Source of the DNA: Pirellula sp. SH-Sr6A
Lineage (GTDB): Bacteria; Planctomycetota; Planctomycetia; Pirellulales; Pirellulaceae
Direction: 5' to 3'
Assembly (NCBI RefSeq): GCF_001610875.1
Contig: NZ_CP011272.1
Span: forward strand, 5,561,988 to 5,625,987
Length of the DNA: 64,000 nucleotides
The position numbers and the translations under genes were made by a program. Positions 8,439-16,066 of the stretch are shown in pieces; position 1 is the stretch's first letter, and each line of letters starts with the position of its first letter. A model generated the notes under the pieces. That model was not told where the DNA came from, searched no databases, and was given only the letters and a program-made list of their open reading frames with translations.

Positions 8439-8714
8439 ATGCGAAACCTGATCTCGGCTTTGAGACCAATCAAATCCGCTACCGAAGGCAGCCTGGATGA
8501 CTACGACTTCGAATTGGTTTATATCGCTGGAATGGATCCAGCGGTGATCAAGGTGAAGCTCCATGACGACACCCAGTTCACATACAAATGGGGTGCGTAT
8601 GTCTATACTGGGGGCAGTCCAGCGCGGTTTAAGCATGGCGTTGATACAATTCGCGACCGTCTTGAAGAACTTCGCGGTGAACGAGCACGGACCGAATCGA
8701 GCGGCGAACCATGA
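8439..8714 (+). CDS. hypothetical protein
   Basis: A 91-residue soluble protein, acidic in the middle (SLDDYDFELVYIAGMD) with a basic, charged C-terminal helix (DTIRDRLEELRGERAR). The gene fills the space between two palindromic elements, and its last codons, Glu-Pro-stop, lie in the second (8705-8790). No family recognised. Confidence 0.5.
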   Translation: MRNLISALRPIKSATEGSLDDYDFELVYIAGMDPAVIKVKLHDDTQFTYKWGAYVYTGGSPARFKHGVDTIRDRLEELRGERARTESSGEP

Positions 8715-8790
8715 TAGGCACGGGAGGAACGCTTGCGAGGTTTTTGAAAGACGAGGGTGTTGGTCCGTCCCCCCGTGAAAACATCCGATC
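8705..8790 (+). repeat. cassette-type imperfect palindrome 2 (attC-like)
   Basis: The 5' arm CGAACCATGATAGGCACGGG (from 8705) faces a 3' arm whose reverse complement is GATCGGATGTTTTCACGGGG: ATGnTnnnCACGGG is shared. The centre contains GGTTTTTGA, as in other members. The gene stop TGA is at 8712-8714, and the next start is 6 bp after the element. Confidence 0.65.
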
Positions 8791-8796
8791 TTTCAA

Positions 8797-9312
8797 ATGA
8801 AAATGACACCCAATCCGTACGAACCACCTCCCGCTACGATCGATGATCGATCCGTACTTGCACGCTTCCGCGACTGGTACCGGTTACCCTTCCCCGTTCG
8901 CGTTGGCGAGGAGAATCCATTTCAATGGATTGCTGACACAATGGTTGCATTGATTCTCTTGATTCCTGGCCTCAGCGTTGCTGATCTTTTTCATCAATCA
9001 TCATCGTTCCTCGAACCAATTGCATACTCGGTTGGATTGATGATCGGATGTTTCCCAGTCGGGATGTGGATGCACTATTGCCGAGTGTCACAATTCACTC
9101 CATTGTCAGTGATTCTTCTCGTTTCCCTAGTGCTTGCACTTAGAGCAGGTGCCGCGGGTTTGCATGCCCTCCATTCATTGCCGGTAGCCTTCGCTGTCTT
9201 GGTGATAGCACTTCCGTGTCAACATTTGATGGGTAAACTGATTCTTGGCTGGCTGCCTGCAAGCAGCACAAGAATACAGAGAGAGACCAAACCATTGGAC
9301 ACGAGGCCCTAG
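8797..9312 (+). CDS. NPYxPP-type membrane protein, unknown function
   Basis: A 171-residue protein with the N-terminal motif PNPYEPP followed by a cytosolic helix and about four membrane spans (about 46-66, 73-91, 103-121 and 126-150). ATG at 8797 or 8803 could be the start. The C-terminal tail TKPLDTRP is encoded by DNA nearly identical to the tail of the gene at 14433 (NKPLDAKP), because both ends overlap a related intergenic element. Function unknown. Confidence 0.55.
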   Translation: MKMTPNPYEPPPATIDDRSVLARFRDWYRLPFPVRVGEENPFQWIADTMVALILLIPGLSVADLFHQSSSFLEPIAYSVGLMIGCFPVGMWMHYCRVSQFTPLSVILLVSLVLALRAGAAGLHALHSLPVAFAVLVIALPCQHLMGKLILGWLPASSTRIQRETKPLDTRP

Positions 9313-9380
9313 ATCGGCCGCTGTGACTTGCGTTAAGTCAATGGCTGGGGCTTACGGAAACCTGCTGATCTTTGTCTAAC
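9286..9380 (+). repeat. cassette-type element 3 (diverged)
   Basis: Begins within the 3' end of the preceding gene. Its first 55 bp are about 85 percent identical to 14835-14890 (both carry AAACCATTGGAC, then CCCTAGATCGGCC and GTGACTTGCG). The pairing of the two arms is weak here. The next gene starts at 9398. Confidence 0.45.
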
Positions 9381-9397
9381 ATGGCGCAACGTCTAGC

Positions 9398-10093
9398 ATG
9401 GTACAACCCATTATTGTCAACGAACGTCGCGATCCTTTTGCTGTGGCGTCCTTTGCTTTAGGGCTTAGTTCCTTTCTCTGTCTCGCTGCTCCATTGGCTC
9501 TAATCAGTGGAATCGTCGCCTTGATTCGGATCAGAAATAGCGATGGCGAGCTACGGGGCAGAACTTTCGCGTGGTTTGGCATAGCGACCTCTTTGACGGC
9601 GATCACATTCTATGCCATGTACTTTCGCGCGATTCCAGGCTTGGGCTGGTATCACGAAATGGTAATGACAAGAAAGGTCTGCGGTGTTTCTTTTCAACTG
9701 GGGACTCCACTAGCAAACGGCGGTGAATCACGTAGAGCGTTTAACGGTGACGGCTATTCGGCAACTGCCTATCGTATCCCATCTGAGATTCTTCGTTCAC
9801 TTCAAATGAACTCAACGTTTACTCCGCATGTGACCGGCTTTGGTAACGATTGGCGTTCGCTGGGGTGGAAATCCCCAGTGGAGAAGTCCGATTGGACATA
9901 TCTAGACTTTGCCCTCGGAAGTGACGCCGTACGCGACTTGTCAGCAAAATCGCTGGCGTTTCCGACCACTCGCGTCGCGTACTTCTATAAACTGCACACC
10001 GGCGTAGATGGTGCGGTAAAAATTACTGACGTGACGATATACCTGATTGACATCGAAAATGCGGTTTTCATTGTCGCCGATCGAAACACATGA
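9398..10093 (+). CDS. DUF4190-domain membrane protein
   Basis: A 231-residue protein. Residues 11-75 fit DUF4190: DPFAVASFALGLSSFLC, a second hydrophobic stretch LALISGIVALIRI, then RGRTFAWFGIATSLTAI, forming a membrane hairpin. The remaining 150 residues form a soluble domain with no recognised family, probably outside the membrane. The gene ends 12 bp before the palindrome at 10106. DUF4190 proteins are common in bacteria and poorly characterised. Confidence 0.65.
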   Translation: MVQPIIVNERRDPFAVASFALGLSSFLCLAAPLALISGIVALIRIRNSDGELRGRTFAWFGIATSLTAITFYAMYFRAIPGLGWYHEMVMTRKVCGVSFQLGTPLANGGESRRAFNGDGYSATAYRIPSEILRSLQMNSTFTPHVTGFGNDWRSLGWKSPVEKSDWTYLDFALGSDAVRDLSAKSLAFPTTRVAYFYKLHTGVDGAVKITDVTIYLIDIENAVFIVADRNT

Positions 10094-10105
10094 ATCGCTG
10101 ACAGA

Positions 10106-10193
10106 GAACCAACAAATGCACGGGGGGGGGCGGGGCACGCGTTTTTTGATTGTCAGGTCACCTGCCGAATCCCAGTGATTTCAACCGTTCGCC
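10106..10193 (+). repeat. cassette-type imperfect palindrome 4 (attC-like)
   Basis: The 5' arm GAACCAACAAATGCACGGGG faces a 3' arm whose reverse complement is GAACGGTTGAAATCACTGGG: GAAC and AAATnCACnGGG are shared. The centre reads GCGTTTTTTGA. It contains runs of eight and four G. The next gene starts 25 bp downstream. Confidence 0.7.
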
Positions 10194-10218
10194 TGAAGGC
10201 GAGAACCTATCTTCGACC

Positions 10219-10611
10219 ATGAAAATTCGCTTTCGAATCCGAACTTTCTTCCTGGGCGCGATTATTGTAGCCGTTCTATTGGGCATTCTCGGGTCATGGT
10301 GGACGCGTCCATACGCCTTGACGGGTAGCTACGCAAACGGACAGCGAGCATGGGAGCAATGGGAACGGCGAACTTTGAGCTTGGGAATCCAAAGCGTCGA
10401 AACTATACGTTGGTTTCCCGATGGTTCGCTTGCCTTCCGTTGGAAAGCGAAACGAGCTAATAAGAAAACTTATTACTCACCAAACGGCGATACGATCGAC
10501 AATCCGCAGGAGTGGACTTTGAAATATGGACACCTAATTGCTAACGCGGAAGAAGACTCAAATTCTGCCCGTCCGTATAAAAGGCTCATCTGGTGGTGGA
10601 ATGATTGGTAG
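10219..10611 (+). CDS. small single-span membrane protein, unknown function
   Basis: A 130-residue protein from ATG 10219. The N-terminus MKIRFRIRTFFLGAIIVAVL is a typical planctomycete N-in membrane anchor followed by a Trp-rich periplasmic domain (residues 27-130). A longer frame upstream would need a TTG inside the palindrome, so the ATG is preferred. No domain recognised; the pattern FPDGSLAFRWKAKRANKKTYYSPNG is reminiscent of MORN-type toxin-antitoxin repeats but too short to assign. Confidence 0.5.
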   Translation: MKIRFRIRTFFLGAIIVAVLLGILGSWWTRPYALTGSYANGQRAWEQWERRTLSLGIQSVETIRWFPDGSLAFRWKAKRANKKTYYSPNGDTIDNPQEWTLKYGHLIANAEEDSNSARPYKRLIWWWNDW

Positions 10612-10637
10612 AATGAGGTTGACTTGTCCCTCCAGGG

Positions 10638-10723
10638 CGAACAAAGCGTTGGAGGCGAGGCCGCCGATCGCGTCCTTTGTGAAGTCCATGTTTCTTGGTG
10701 GCGGCCCCATTACCGCTGTCGTC
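10638..10723 (+). repeat. cassette-type imperfect palindrome 5 (attC-like)
   Basis: The 5' arm (GAACAAAGCG then GAGGCCGCC) pairs with the 3' arm GGCGGCCCC then CCGCTGTCGTC. The reverse complement GACGACAGCGGTAATGGGGC matches the 5' arm at AGCG and GGCCGCC. The next start (10746) is 22 bp downstream. Confidence 0.7.
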
Positions 10724-10745
10724 ATTTACTGGAGAGAAATCGCCG

Positions 10746-11357
10746 ATGCGACCATGGAAATCAACGCGAGCTATGATCGCACTTAGCGCTGCTGTGACCT
10801 TAGCGTTGGTGGCTGTTGCCCAACAAAGCCACATCAAGGTGCCGAAGCCATCGGTTATCGCAATACCGGCAAGACCCGAAGGCAAGTACGGGTTCGTCTC
10901 TTCATTGGTACAGGAACAGTACGCAGATGGGTTTCGGGAAAAAATTCCATTTGAATTCATTGAACTGAAACAGTGGGGGCAGTTTGATCCCTTTACCCAC
11001 GAACCCGGCGGCACGGAGTATCGAATTCTGTTATGGCGGGACGGAAAGGCAGAATACGAAGGTACTACGGGTGTAGAGAAGATAGGACTACATCGGGGCG
11101 AAGTCGCGATCGAAGAATATGGTAAACTGGCATTGCTGCTTGAGTTGTTTGGGTTTGATGCCGAAAATTGCGACGTTGGTTTTGAGGTGATGGTTTCTCA
11201 CCCGGTGGTTGCTGCGATTAACGTCGGTTTTGACAAAAAAGACCCAATGACGAGACGAAATGCGAATGGATACGGCGACTATCGGTTTTGGTTAATACAA
11301 TCTGCGATCGAGAATGTGGCCAATACCGTCATTTGGAAACCCGGCGGAAGAAAATAA
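10746..11357 (+). CDS. secreted protein, DUF6438-like
   Basis: A 203-residue protein with an N-terminal signal or anchor (about residues 8-25, ending AVAQQ). The segment EYRILLWRDGKAEYEG through EEYGKLALLLELFGF resembles DUF6438 (Y-x-x-x-x-x-x-D-G-x-x-x-Y-x-G, then an E-x-x-x-L-x-x-x-F helix). That is my reading of pattern, not a search result. ATG 10746 is chosen over an upstream frame that would start inside the palindrome. The TAA stop lies in the next palindrome (11353-11449). Confidence 0.55.
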   Translation: MRPWKSTRAMIALSAAVTLALVAVAQQSHIKVPKPSVIAIPARPEGKYGFVSSLVQEQYADGFREKIPFEFIELKQWGQFDPFTHEPGGTEYRILLWRDGKAEYEGTTGVEKIGLHRGEVAIEEYGKLALLLELFGFDAENCDVGFEVMVSHPVVAAINVGFDKKDPMTRRNANGYGDYRFWLIQSAIENVANTVIWKPGGRK

Positions 11358-11449
11358 CAATGGGGAGCCCCGAAGAATCCGCCGGTGCGTCGCTAAGTTT
11401 TTGATAGGTGGTCTGCGGCGATATCGGTTACCACTGCAGTTTTGTTCCC
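11353..11449 (+). repeat. cassette-type imperfect palindrome 6 (attC-like)
   Basis: Starts at the stop codon of the preceding gene (TAACAATGGGG) and ends at TTTTGTTCCC, immediately before ATG 11450. The outer AACAA/TTGTT and an inner CGAAGAATCCGCCG facing GCGGCGATATCGG pair. The centre has AAGTTTTTGA. Pairing is weaker than in members 2, 4 and 5. Confidence 0.5.
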
Positions 11450-12181
11450 ATGAACCTTAACCATGCAATCTTTACGAACCGTCGAGCGTCTCCCGGTTGG
11501 GCAATGCCCAAGGGATGGTTCGCATGGTTTGGCATCATGACGCCCGTGATGTTCGGACTCAACGGTTGGGTGCAGGATCTTGTGTTGGCATGGTCGGGCT
11601 GGTTAACGTTGTGGATTTCAGGACTCGTTGGCACGGTGGCAATAGGATACGATTCGGTACGAAATCTTCGACGTTTGGGAATCTTTGCAATGGGTCGCCC
11701 CCGATTCTTCTTTGAATTATCGAGGGCAATTCTTGCACTTGCATTCTTAATCTGGGCACCATCTCTAACGTTCGCTTTGGTACTTCCAAATATCAACGTG
11801 CCGGGAGTCAACTTCGCCATTATTCGACAACTCGTCCTGGTTCTCGCTGCCATGTTTTGCTTGACGGCAGTTTTGGGGTATCTGACGTCCTTTCTGACCG
11901 GACGGAGACGACATGGCCGGGCCTACGAATGTACGTCATGGTTCTTTTGTGTTTTTGGCGGCATCGCGATGGTCACGTTTGGCTACATTGCAATTCCGGA
12001 CCCACCGCGAGGTCTTTTGCCTGCAATTCCGGGAGTAATGACTTGCTGTACCGGCTTGGCATTACTTAGCAGTGGGGTTTTGGAAGAGGCCATGCGGGCA
12101 ATGCGCACAGAACCAAGCAATGCAACCGAGCCGGGCTTGCAAGGTTTTGCAGGTAGTAAATCAACTTTCCCGGAGCGCTGA
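11450..12181 (+). CDS. multi-span membrane protein, unknown function
   Basis: A 243-residue protein from ATG 11450 with about six hydrophobic segments spread over the first 210 residues and a polar C-terminal tail. A GTG at 11408 in frame lies inside the palindrome, so the ATG is preferred. No family recognised. Its 3' end is followed by the left end of an IS110/IS1111-type element, which may have inserted into the palindrome that would otherwise follow it. Confidence 0.5.
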   Translation: MNLNHAIFTNRRASPGWAMPKGWFAWFGIMTPVMFGLNGWVQDLVLAWSGWLTLWISGLVGTVAIGYDSVRNLRRLGIFAMGRPRFFFELSRAILALAFLIWAPSLTFALVLPNINVPGVNFAIIRQLVLVLAAMFCLTAVLGYLTSFLTGRRRHGRAYECTSWFFCVFGGIAMVTFGYIAIPDPPRGLLPAIPGVMTCCTGLALLSSGVLEEAMRAMRTEPSNATEPGLQGFAGSKSTFPER

Positions 12182-12184
12182 TCG

Positions 12185-12236
12185 CAGGCGACTATGAAGT
12201 CCTGGGTTTGCAGGCGACTATGAAGTCCTGGGTTTG
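12185..12236. repeat. perfect 26-bp tandem duplication at the IS left edge
   Basis: 12185-12210 and 12211-12236 are identical. Each copy ends in AAGTCCTGGGTTTG, whose inverted copy stands at 14361-14374 on the other side of the IS110-type transposase gene. Confidence 0.85.
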
Positions 12237-12295
12237 CAAGCGGCGGTCGCCACGATTTTTGGATTTTTGTTTTTACATCATGAGAGTTCCCGGTA

Positions 12296-12388
12296 GGTGC
12301 CTTCGTCGGAGCCGCTTGTCGGTCGCTCACCCCGGCGCAGCGCATGCGGAGCGTATGGCGAATGACAAGCGGCGCAGCGGAGGGCACC
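12296..12388. repeat. imperfect 25-bp inverted repeat
   Basis: 12296-12320 and 12364-12388 are reverse complements with a few mismatches; GACAAGCGGC and GGCACC are shared. The loop is about 43 bp. It lies in the long non-coding end of the IS and may be part of its structured end or an older element. Confidence 0.6.
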
Positions 12389-12929
12389 GGTGCCTTTGTT
12401 GGAGAGCTTTGAGGGAGCTTGGCCCTGGCGATTGTGACTGCGATACAAGGATGTTGATTAAACGACTATTCGAGGTGTAAACGCTCTTCGGTCTTGTGCG
12501 CCTGCTGATGCAGGTAGCGTCCCCTCAGTTATCCATACACGGTTCAAGCATCTTTGATTCGATGTTGTTCCGCAGTGGCTATAGCTTGCCTGGAGGCTTC
12601 TGTGAGCAGCAAGCTACCTTCCGTTCGACGACACATTCTTTAGGGCGACGTGTTTGACGATTCCGTGAGCCGAAGCTCATGTCCTAATGGAACCGTCAGT
12701 GTCAGTTTTGATGGGTGTTGAGTCGATTGGGTAGGTCTTCTCCTTGATGGCTGTCTGTTAATCGCTGGTTACACTGGCTCCGTGGTTAAAATGGTGTTGT
12801 CGGGTTATTGTTGAATCCATGGTCCAATTCGTTCTCCGATCTGAATGATCAGCCCGCGATACTGGTTGTCCAATGATTCGTTTTGTAAATTGGCGAGCAA
12901 GGCGCATTCGTTCTCCGATGTCAAACGCA

Positions 12930-14267
12930 TCAGGCAGCCGGTACGGGCTTTCTTGCTCGCCGTGGTTTGGTTGGTGTTTGTTTGCTAATTGCACTAGACT
13001 TGGTTGCTGCTGTCTTGCGTGGCTTGTCTGATTTTGCAATCGTTTTGGCTTTGGTTTTCACCGGCCTGGCCTTGGCGTTTTTCTCAGCCGCAGCCTCTCT
13101 AATGGCTCGAGCTTCGCGTCGGAGGCGACTCTTGCGTTGGTCACTGTTCTCCTTGGGCTTCATCTCGGAGAGTGTGGCTTTGAGGGTAGGCGACATGCGA
13201 CCGAAGGACTCCGTGACGTCAATCATGCGCTTCGGATCCCAGTCTTTGTCGTCTCGCATCAGTGCCCAGGCTAAGACCGCTATCTTGCGGGCAAGTGCCA
13301 CAGCAGCTTTCTTTTTGCGAGTGCGTTGCTTGCCGCAGACTCGCTCGTAGATGGACTTGGCCCATGGATTGTATCGCAGCGATGCCCATGCGCATTCGAC
13401 CAGGATGGTTCGAGCTAATGGGTTGCCTCGCTTGGTAATGCGACCGTTTCGGTCGGTCTCACCGGATTGATATTGGCGTGGTACGAGCCCGAAATAGGCA
13501 GACACTTCGCGGCCGCTAGAGAAGCGATGCGGATCGTCGATGCAAGCGACCAAGATCTCAGCGGTTCTTGGTCCAACGCCGGGGATCGTCATGATACGTC
13601 CGATTCGTTTATCGTTCTTACCGATTGCTTCAAGCTTCTTGACCACCAGGTCATGCTGAGCGGTGAGTGCATCGAGCTGCGTAAGTTCGATATCAAGTTC
13701 GGCTCGCCACAGTTCCTTGTCTTCGCATTCCGATAGCGGCTTGCGGAATGAATCGATACGCTTCCGGCCAGTGTTCCAGGCCTTCTCGCCCGAGTCGATG
13801 GTGATACCATGATTAACGAACCACGCGCGGATAGCACAATTCATCTTGCAGATGCGATGATCGAGCGTCTTGCGATATTTGACCAAGGAGCGGAATTCTC
13901 GAAGTTTCTCAGACGGCATGTGCACAGCCTTAAGTTCGTTCATCGAGGCCATTCGAGCGAGCTTGAGGGCATCGTCTTTGTCGGTCTTGCGTTTGACGTT
14001 GGACCACTTCCAAGCGTCTTCGTTGGTTGAGCAAACAAGAGTTTTGAGTCCCTGGCTGATGGCCAGGTCATTGATCCAACCGGAGGGGCCGCAAGCTTCC
14101 ATGACGACAAGGTCGACTTTGCGTGACGCGAAGACTTTGGCAAGATAATCGCGTTCAGTCGCAGCGACTTGGAATTCAGCTTTGCGTGTTTTGGTGTTGA
14201 AAAAGCAGCACATTGTCTTGAATTTGCCGAGGTCGAGAGCGAGAATCAACATGTTGGTTTGCTCCAT
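12930..14267 (-). CDS. IS110-family transposase (DEDD recombinase)
   Basis: A 445-residue transposase. The N-terminal RuvC-like DEDD domain shows D12 in ILALDLGK, E57 in VVMEACG and Asp residues in KTDKDDA (about 96-99). The C-terminal Transposase_20 domain shows IPGVGPRTAEILVA, then RFSSGREVSAYFGLVPRQYQ and SGETDRNGRITKRGN, where the Ser acts as nucleophile in IS110 enzymes. The last 90 residues are a Lys/Ala/Pro-rich tail, longer than usual. Full length and intact, so the element may be active. IS110 enzymes work with a structured guide RNA encoded in the element. Confidence 0.93.
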   Translation of the reverse strand: MEQTNMLILALDLGKFKTMCCFFNTKTRKAEFQVAATERDYLAKVFASRKVDLVVMEACGPSGWINDLAISQGLKTLVCSTNEDAWKWSNVKRKTDKDDALKLARMASMNELKAVHMPSEKLREFRSLVKYRKTLDHRICKMNCAIRAWFVNHGITIDSGEKAWNTGRKRIDSFRKPLSECEDKELWRAELDIELTQLDALTAQHDLVVKKLEAIGKNDKRIGRIMTIPGVGPRTAEILVACIDDPHRFSSGREVSAYFGLVPRQYQSGETDRNGRITKRGNPLARTILVECAWASLRYNPWAKSIYERVCGKQRTRKKKAAVALARKIAVLAWALMRDDKDWDPKRMIDVTESFGRMSPTLKATLSEMKPKENSDQRKSRLRREARAIREAAAEKNAKARPVKTKAKTIAKSDKPRKTAATKSSAISKQTPTKPRRARKPVPAA

Positions 14268-14432
14268 GGGTTTGGGGTTGGAAGAATGTGGCAGCGGTCG
14301 TTACAGCGACCTAAGATCACGGGTCTGAGTCGCCAGATTTTATTCGAATGGCTCCCGCCCCAAACCCAGGACTTACATGGATTCTTTTCTAATGGAAATC
14401 GGACGAAATCGAACTTAGGCTCTGATCGCGAC

Positions 14433-14864
14433 ATGTTACGAATCGCTCGTTTAAGGCTGCTCCAAGGATTCGCGTCAATCGCTGCACTTTTTTCGCTCGG
14501 TCTATTTTTAGTACGTCCTGATGTTGAACGGTATTTATCGCAGAGTTTGCCAGGTCATCACATGCCTGATGCGTTTCGTGGGCTAAACGGGATGCTTGCT
14601 ATCTTTATGATGTTCGTTACCGCAACCACTCTTCTCGCTATCGCGATTGAAACGAGACGGCAGTACGTGTTATTCATTCCTCTGCTGTTCGGGCCATCTG
14701 CTTGCTTTGTGGGTTGGTTTTTGACCGAGAACTTCAACGATCCCAACTGGTTCCTTTTGATCGCACCGACCACAGTTGGTATGGTGGTGTCATGCGCGGT
14801 TACGTTCGTAATGTTAATCGCGACCAGAAAAAAACGAAACAAACCATTGGACGCGAAGCCCTAG
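14433..14864 (+). CDS. multi-span membrane protein, unknown function
   Basis: A 143-residue protein from ATG 14433 with four hydrophobic segments (about 12-28, 52-72, 80-98 and 110-132). The tail RKKRNKPLDAKP is the counterpart of TKPLDTRP in the gene at 8797, because the 3' end overlaps a related intergenic element. The gene follows the right end of the IS, whose insertion separates it from the gene at 11450. Confidence 0.5.
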   Translation: MLRIARLRLLQGFASIAALFSLGLFLVRPDVERYLSQSLPGHHMPDAFRGLNGMLAIFMMFVTATTLLAIAIETRRQYVLFIPLLFGPSACFVGWFLTENFNDPNWFLLIAPTTVGMVVSCAVTFVMLIATRKKRNKPLDAKP

Positions 14865-14917
14865 ATCGGCCATGGTGACTTGCGCTGGGGCGACCGCTCG
14901 TGGCGAATGATCACGGT
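14835..14917 (+). repeat. cassette-type element 7 (diverged)
   Basis: Shares its first 55 bp with 9286-9345, including CCCTAGATCGGCC followed closely by GTGACTTGCG. The stop codon of the preceding gene lies inside. The arms pair poorly. The next gene begins at 14944. Confidence 0.45.
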
Positions 14918-14943
14918 AAACCTGTCACAGACTCTCCAAGCAA

Positions 14944-15537
14944 ATGCCTGACCTCTACGCTGTGCTTCTTGACATGGGACTCCACCCTGAGACGTATAGC
15001 ATTGCGACTGTGGGTGAGATTAGGGCCTTCATGGATGGATATCGATTTGCTCTCAGCAGGGGGATCGTGACGTCGCCTGAGGTTCCACCCTTTCGCCAAT
15101 TTTCTGAATGGCTAGTCCGTAAACTTGATCGCGGAAACACGAGCATGGGCTGGTGGGAGATCTTGAAATGGGATGAGACCGATGAGGCGATGGCAATACG
15201 CCATTTTGCCACGCTGATAGCAGAATTTTCCCAGCGTTATCCAACCGTTTTGGCTATCGCTAACTTAGACGTCGAGCGTCACCGACCAACGCGCCAATTC
15301 CAATATGGCTTCGCGAAAAACGGAGTGTACACCGACATGACCGATAAAGGCCCTTTCGCCGTAAGAATCACACATTACGCTCTCGATGAAGGCGTGTACC
15401 TAGAGTACTGCTACGAAGACATTGAGTATGAAAGATACAGTGACAGTTATTTGTCCGCCCAGATGCTCGCTAACAGGGACTTCTGTATCGAAGTCGCCGA
15501 TTGGATCGTTCAAGTCAAAGCCCCCTGGTTCGAATAA
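14944..15537 (+). CDS. hypothetical cytosolic protein, immunity-protein-like pattern
   Basis: A 197-residue soluble protein without signal or membrane spans. The first 100 residues (YSIATVGEIRAFMDGYRFAL, then FSEWLVRKL and MGWWEILKW, then a helix ending HFATLIAEFSQ) recall small proteins that act as immunity factors in polymorphic-toxin loci. This is a pattern impression, not an assignment. No toxin gene is adjacent. It is the last plus-strand gene of the cassette-like series, facing the minus-strand series. Confidence 0.5.
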   Translation: MPDLYAVLLDMGLHPETYSIATVGEIRAFMDGYRFALSRGIVTSPEVPPFRQFSEWLVRKLDRGNTSMGWWEILKWDETDEAMAIRHFATLIAEFSQRYPTVLAIANLDVERHRPTRQFQYGFAKNGVYTDMTDKGPFAVRITHYALDEGVYLEYCYEDIEYERYSDSYLSAQMLANRDFCIEVADWIVQVKAPWFE

Positions 15538-15576
15538 GACGCGTCAGTCATCCGAGTTCAAGGATCCTGATCGTTG

Positions 15577-15948
15577 TCACAAAGTGCTCGGCCGCTGTGG
15601 CCCGATCTGTTCTGCTCCGGCAAAGGCGAAACGATTGAAGGCCAAGTATGCGAGGAAAGAAGGGGCCGCGCCGGCGAGGAGGAACTCAGCACCCGCAAAT
15701 GCGGCCGAAATATTGGATAGAAGATAAAACAGAAGCAAACAGGCAATTGAAAGAAATTGGGTGCACTTCCGCCAGGCATATGGCCGGCCATTCGTTAGGA
15801 TCATCAATTTTTTCGACCCATGATCGAATCGCACAAGAATCACAATCGCCATCGATATCATGCCGAGGACCTGGAGAGCGAGCATCGAGACGATGATCCA
15901 AATAGGAGGCTTGATTCCTGGTTTGTCGAATCCCAGGGGATGTCCCAT
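15577..15948 (-). CDS. membrane protein, unknown function
   Basis: A 123-residue protein from ATG 15948 with a long span at about 17-40 and a hydrophobic region at about 65-105 that could form one or two spans. It converges with the preceding plus-strand gene and lies just downstream of an IS256-type element. No family recognised. Confidence 0.45.
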   Translation of the reverse strand: MGHPLGFDKPGIKPPIWIIVSMLALQVLGMISMAIVILVRFDHGSKKLMILTNGRPYAWRKCTQFLSIACLLLFYLLSNISAAFAGAEFLLAGAAPSFLAYLAFNRFAFAGAEQIGPQRPSTL

Positions 15949-16017
15949 TTGTTGTTGAAACTCTTGATGGTCTCGCTGGTGAAAACTTAGGGTTACTTGA
16001 CTTGACTTTCAACTGCT

Positions 16018-16059
16018 CGCCGCCATTTTCAATCGCCGAGGCGATTGAAAATGGCGGCG
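16018..16059. repeat. perfect 20-bp palindrome
   Basis: 16018-16037 and 16040-16059 are exact reverse complements around a GA centre (CGCCGCCATTTTCAATCGCC on the left). It starts 7 bp beyond the transposase stop codon, so it could be a transcription terminator or part of the IS end. Confidence 0.85.
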
Positions 16060-16066
16060 AAGCCGA

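Larger units (their letters stand above)
12197..14374 (-). mobile_element. IS110/IS1111-type insertion sequence
   Basis: Limits are inferred from a 14-bp inverted repeat, AAGTCCTGGGTTTG at 12197-12210 (and again at 12223-12236) and its reverse complement at 14361-14374. The transposase gene is on the minus strand with about 100 bp of leader and about 700 bp of non-coding DNA downstream. Short subterminal inverted repeats and a long non-coding end after the transposase fit the IS1111 subgroup, in which that end encodes the guide (bridge or seek) RNA. Confidence 0.6.
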
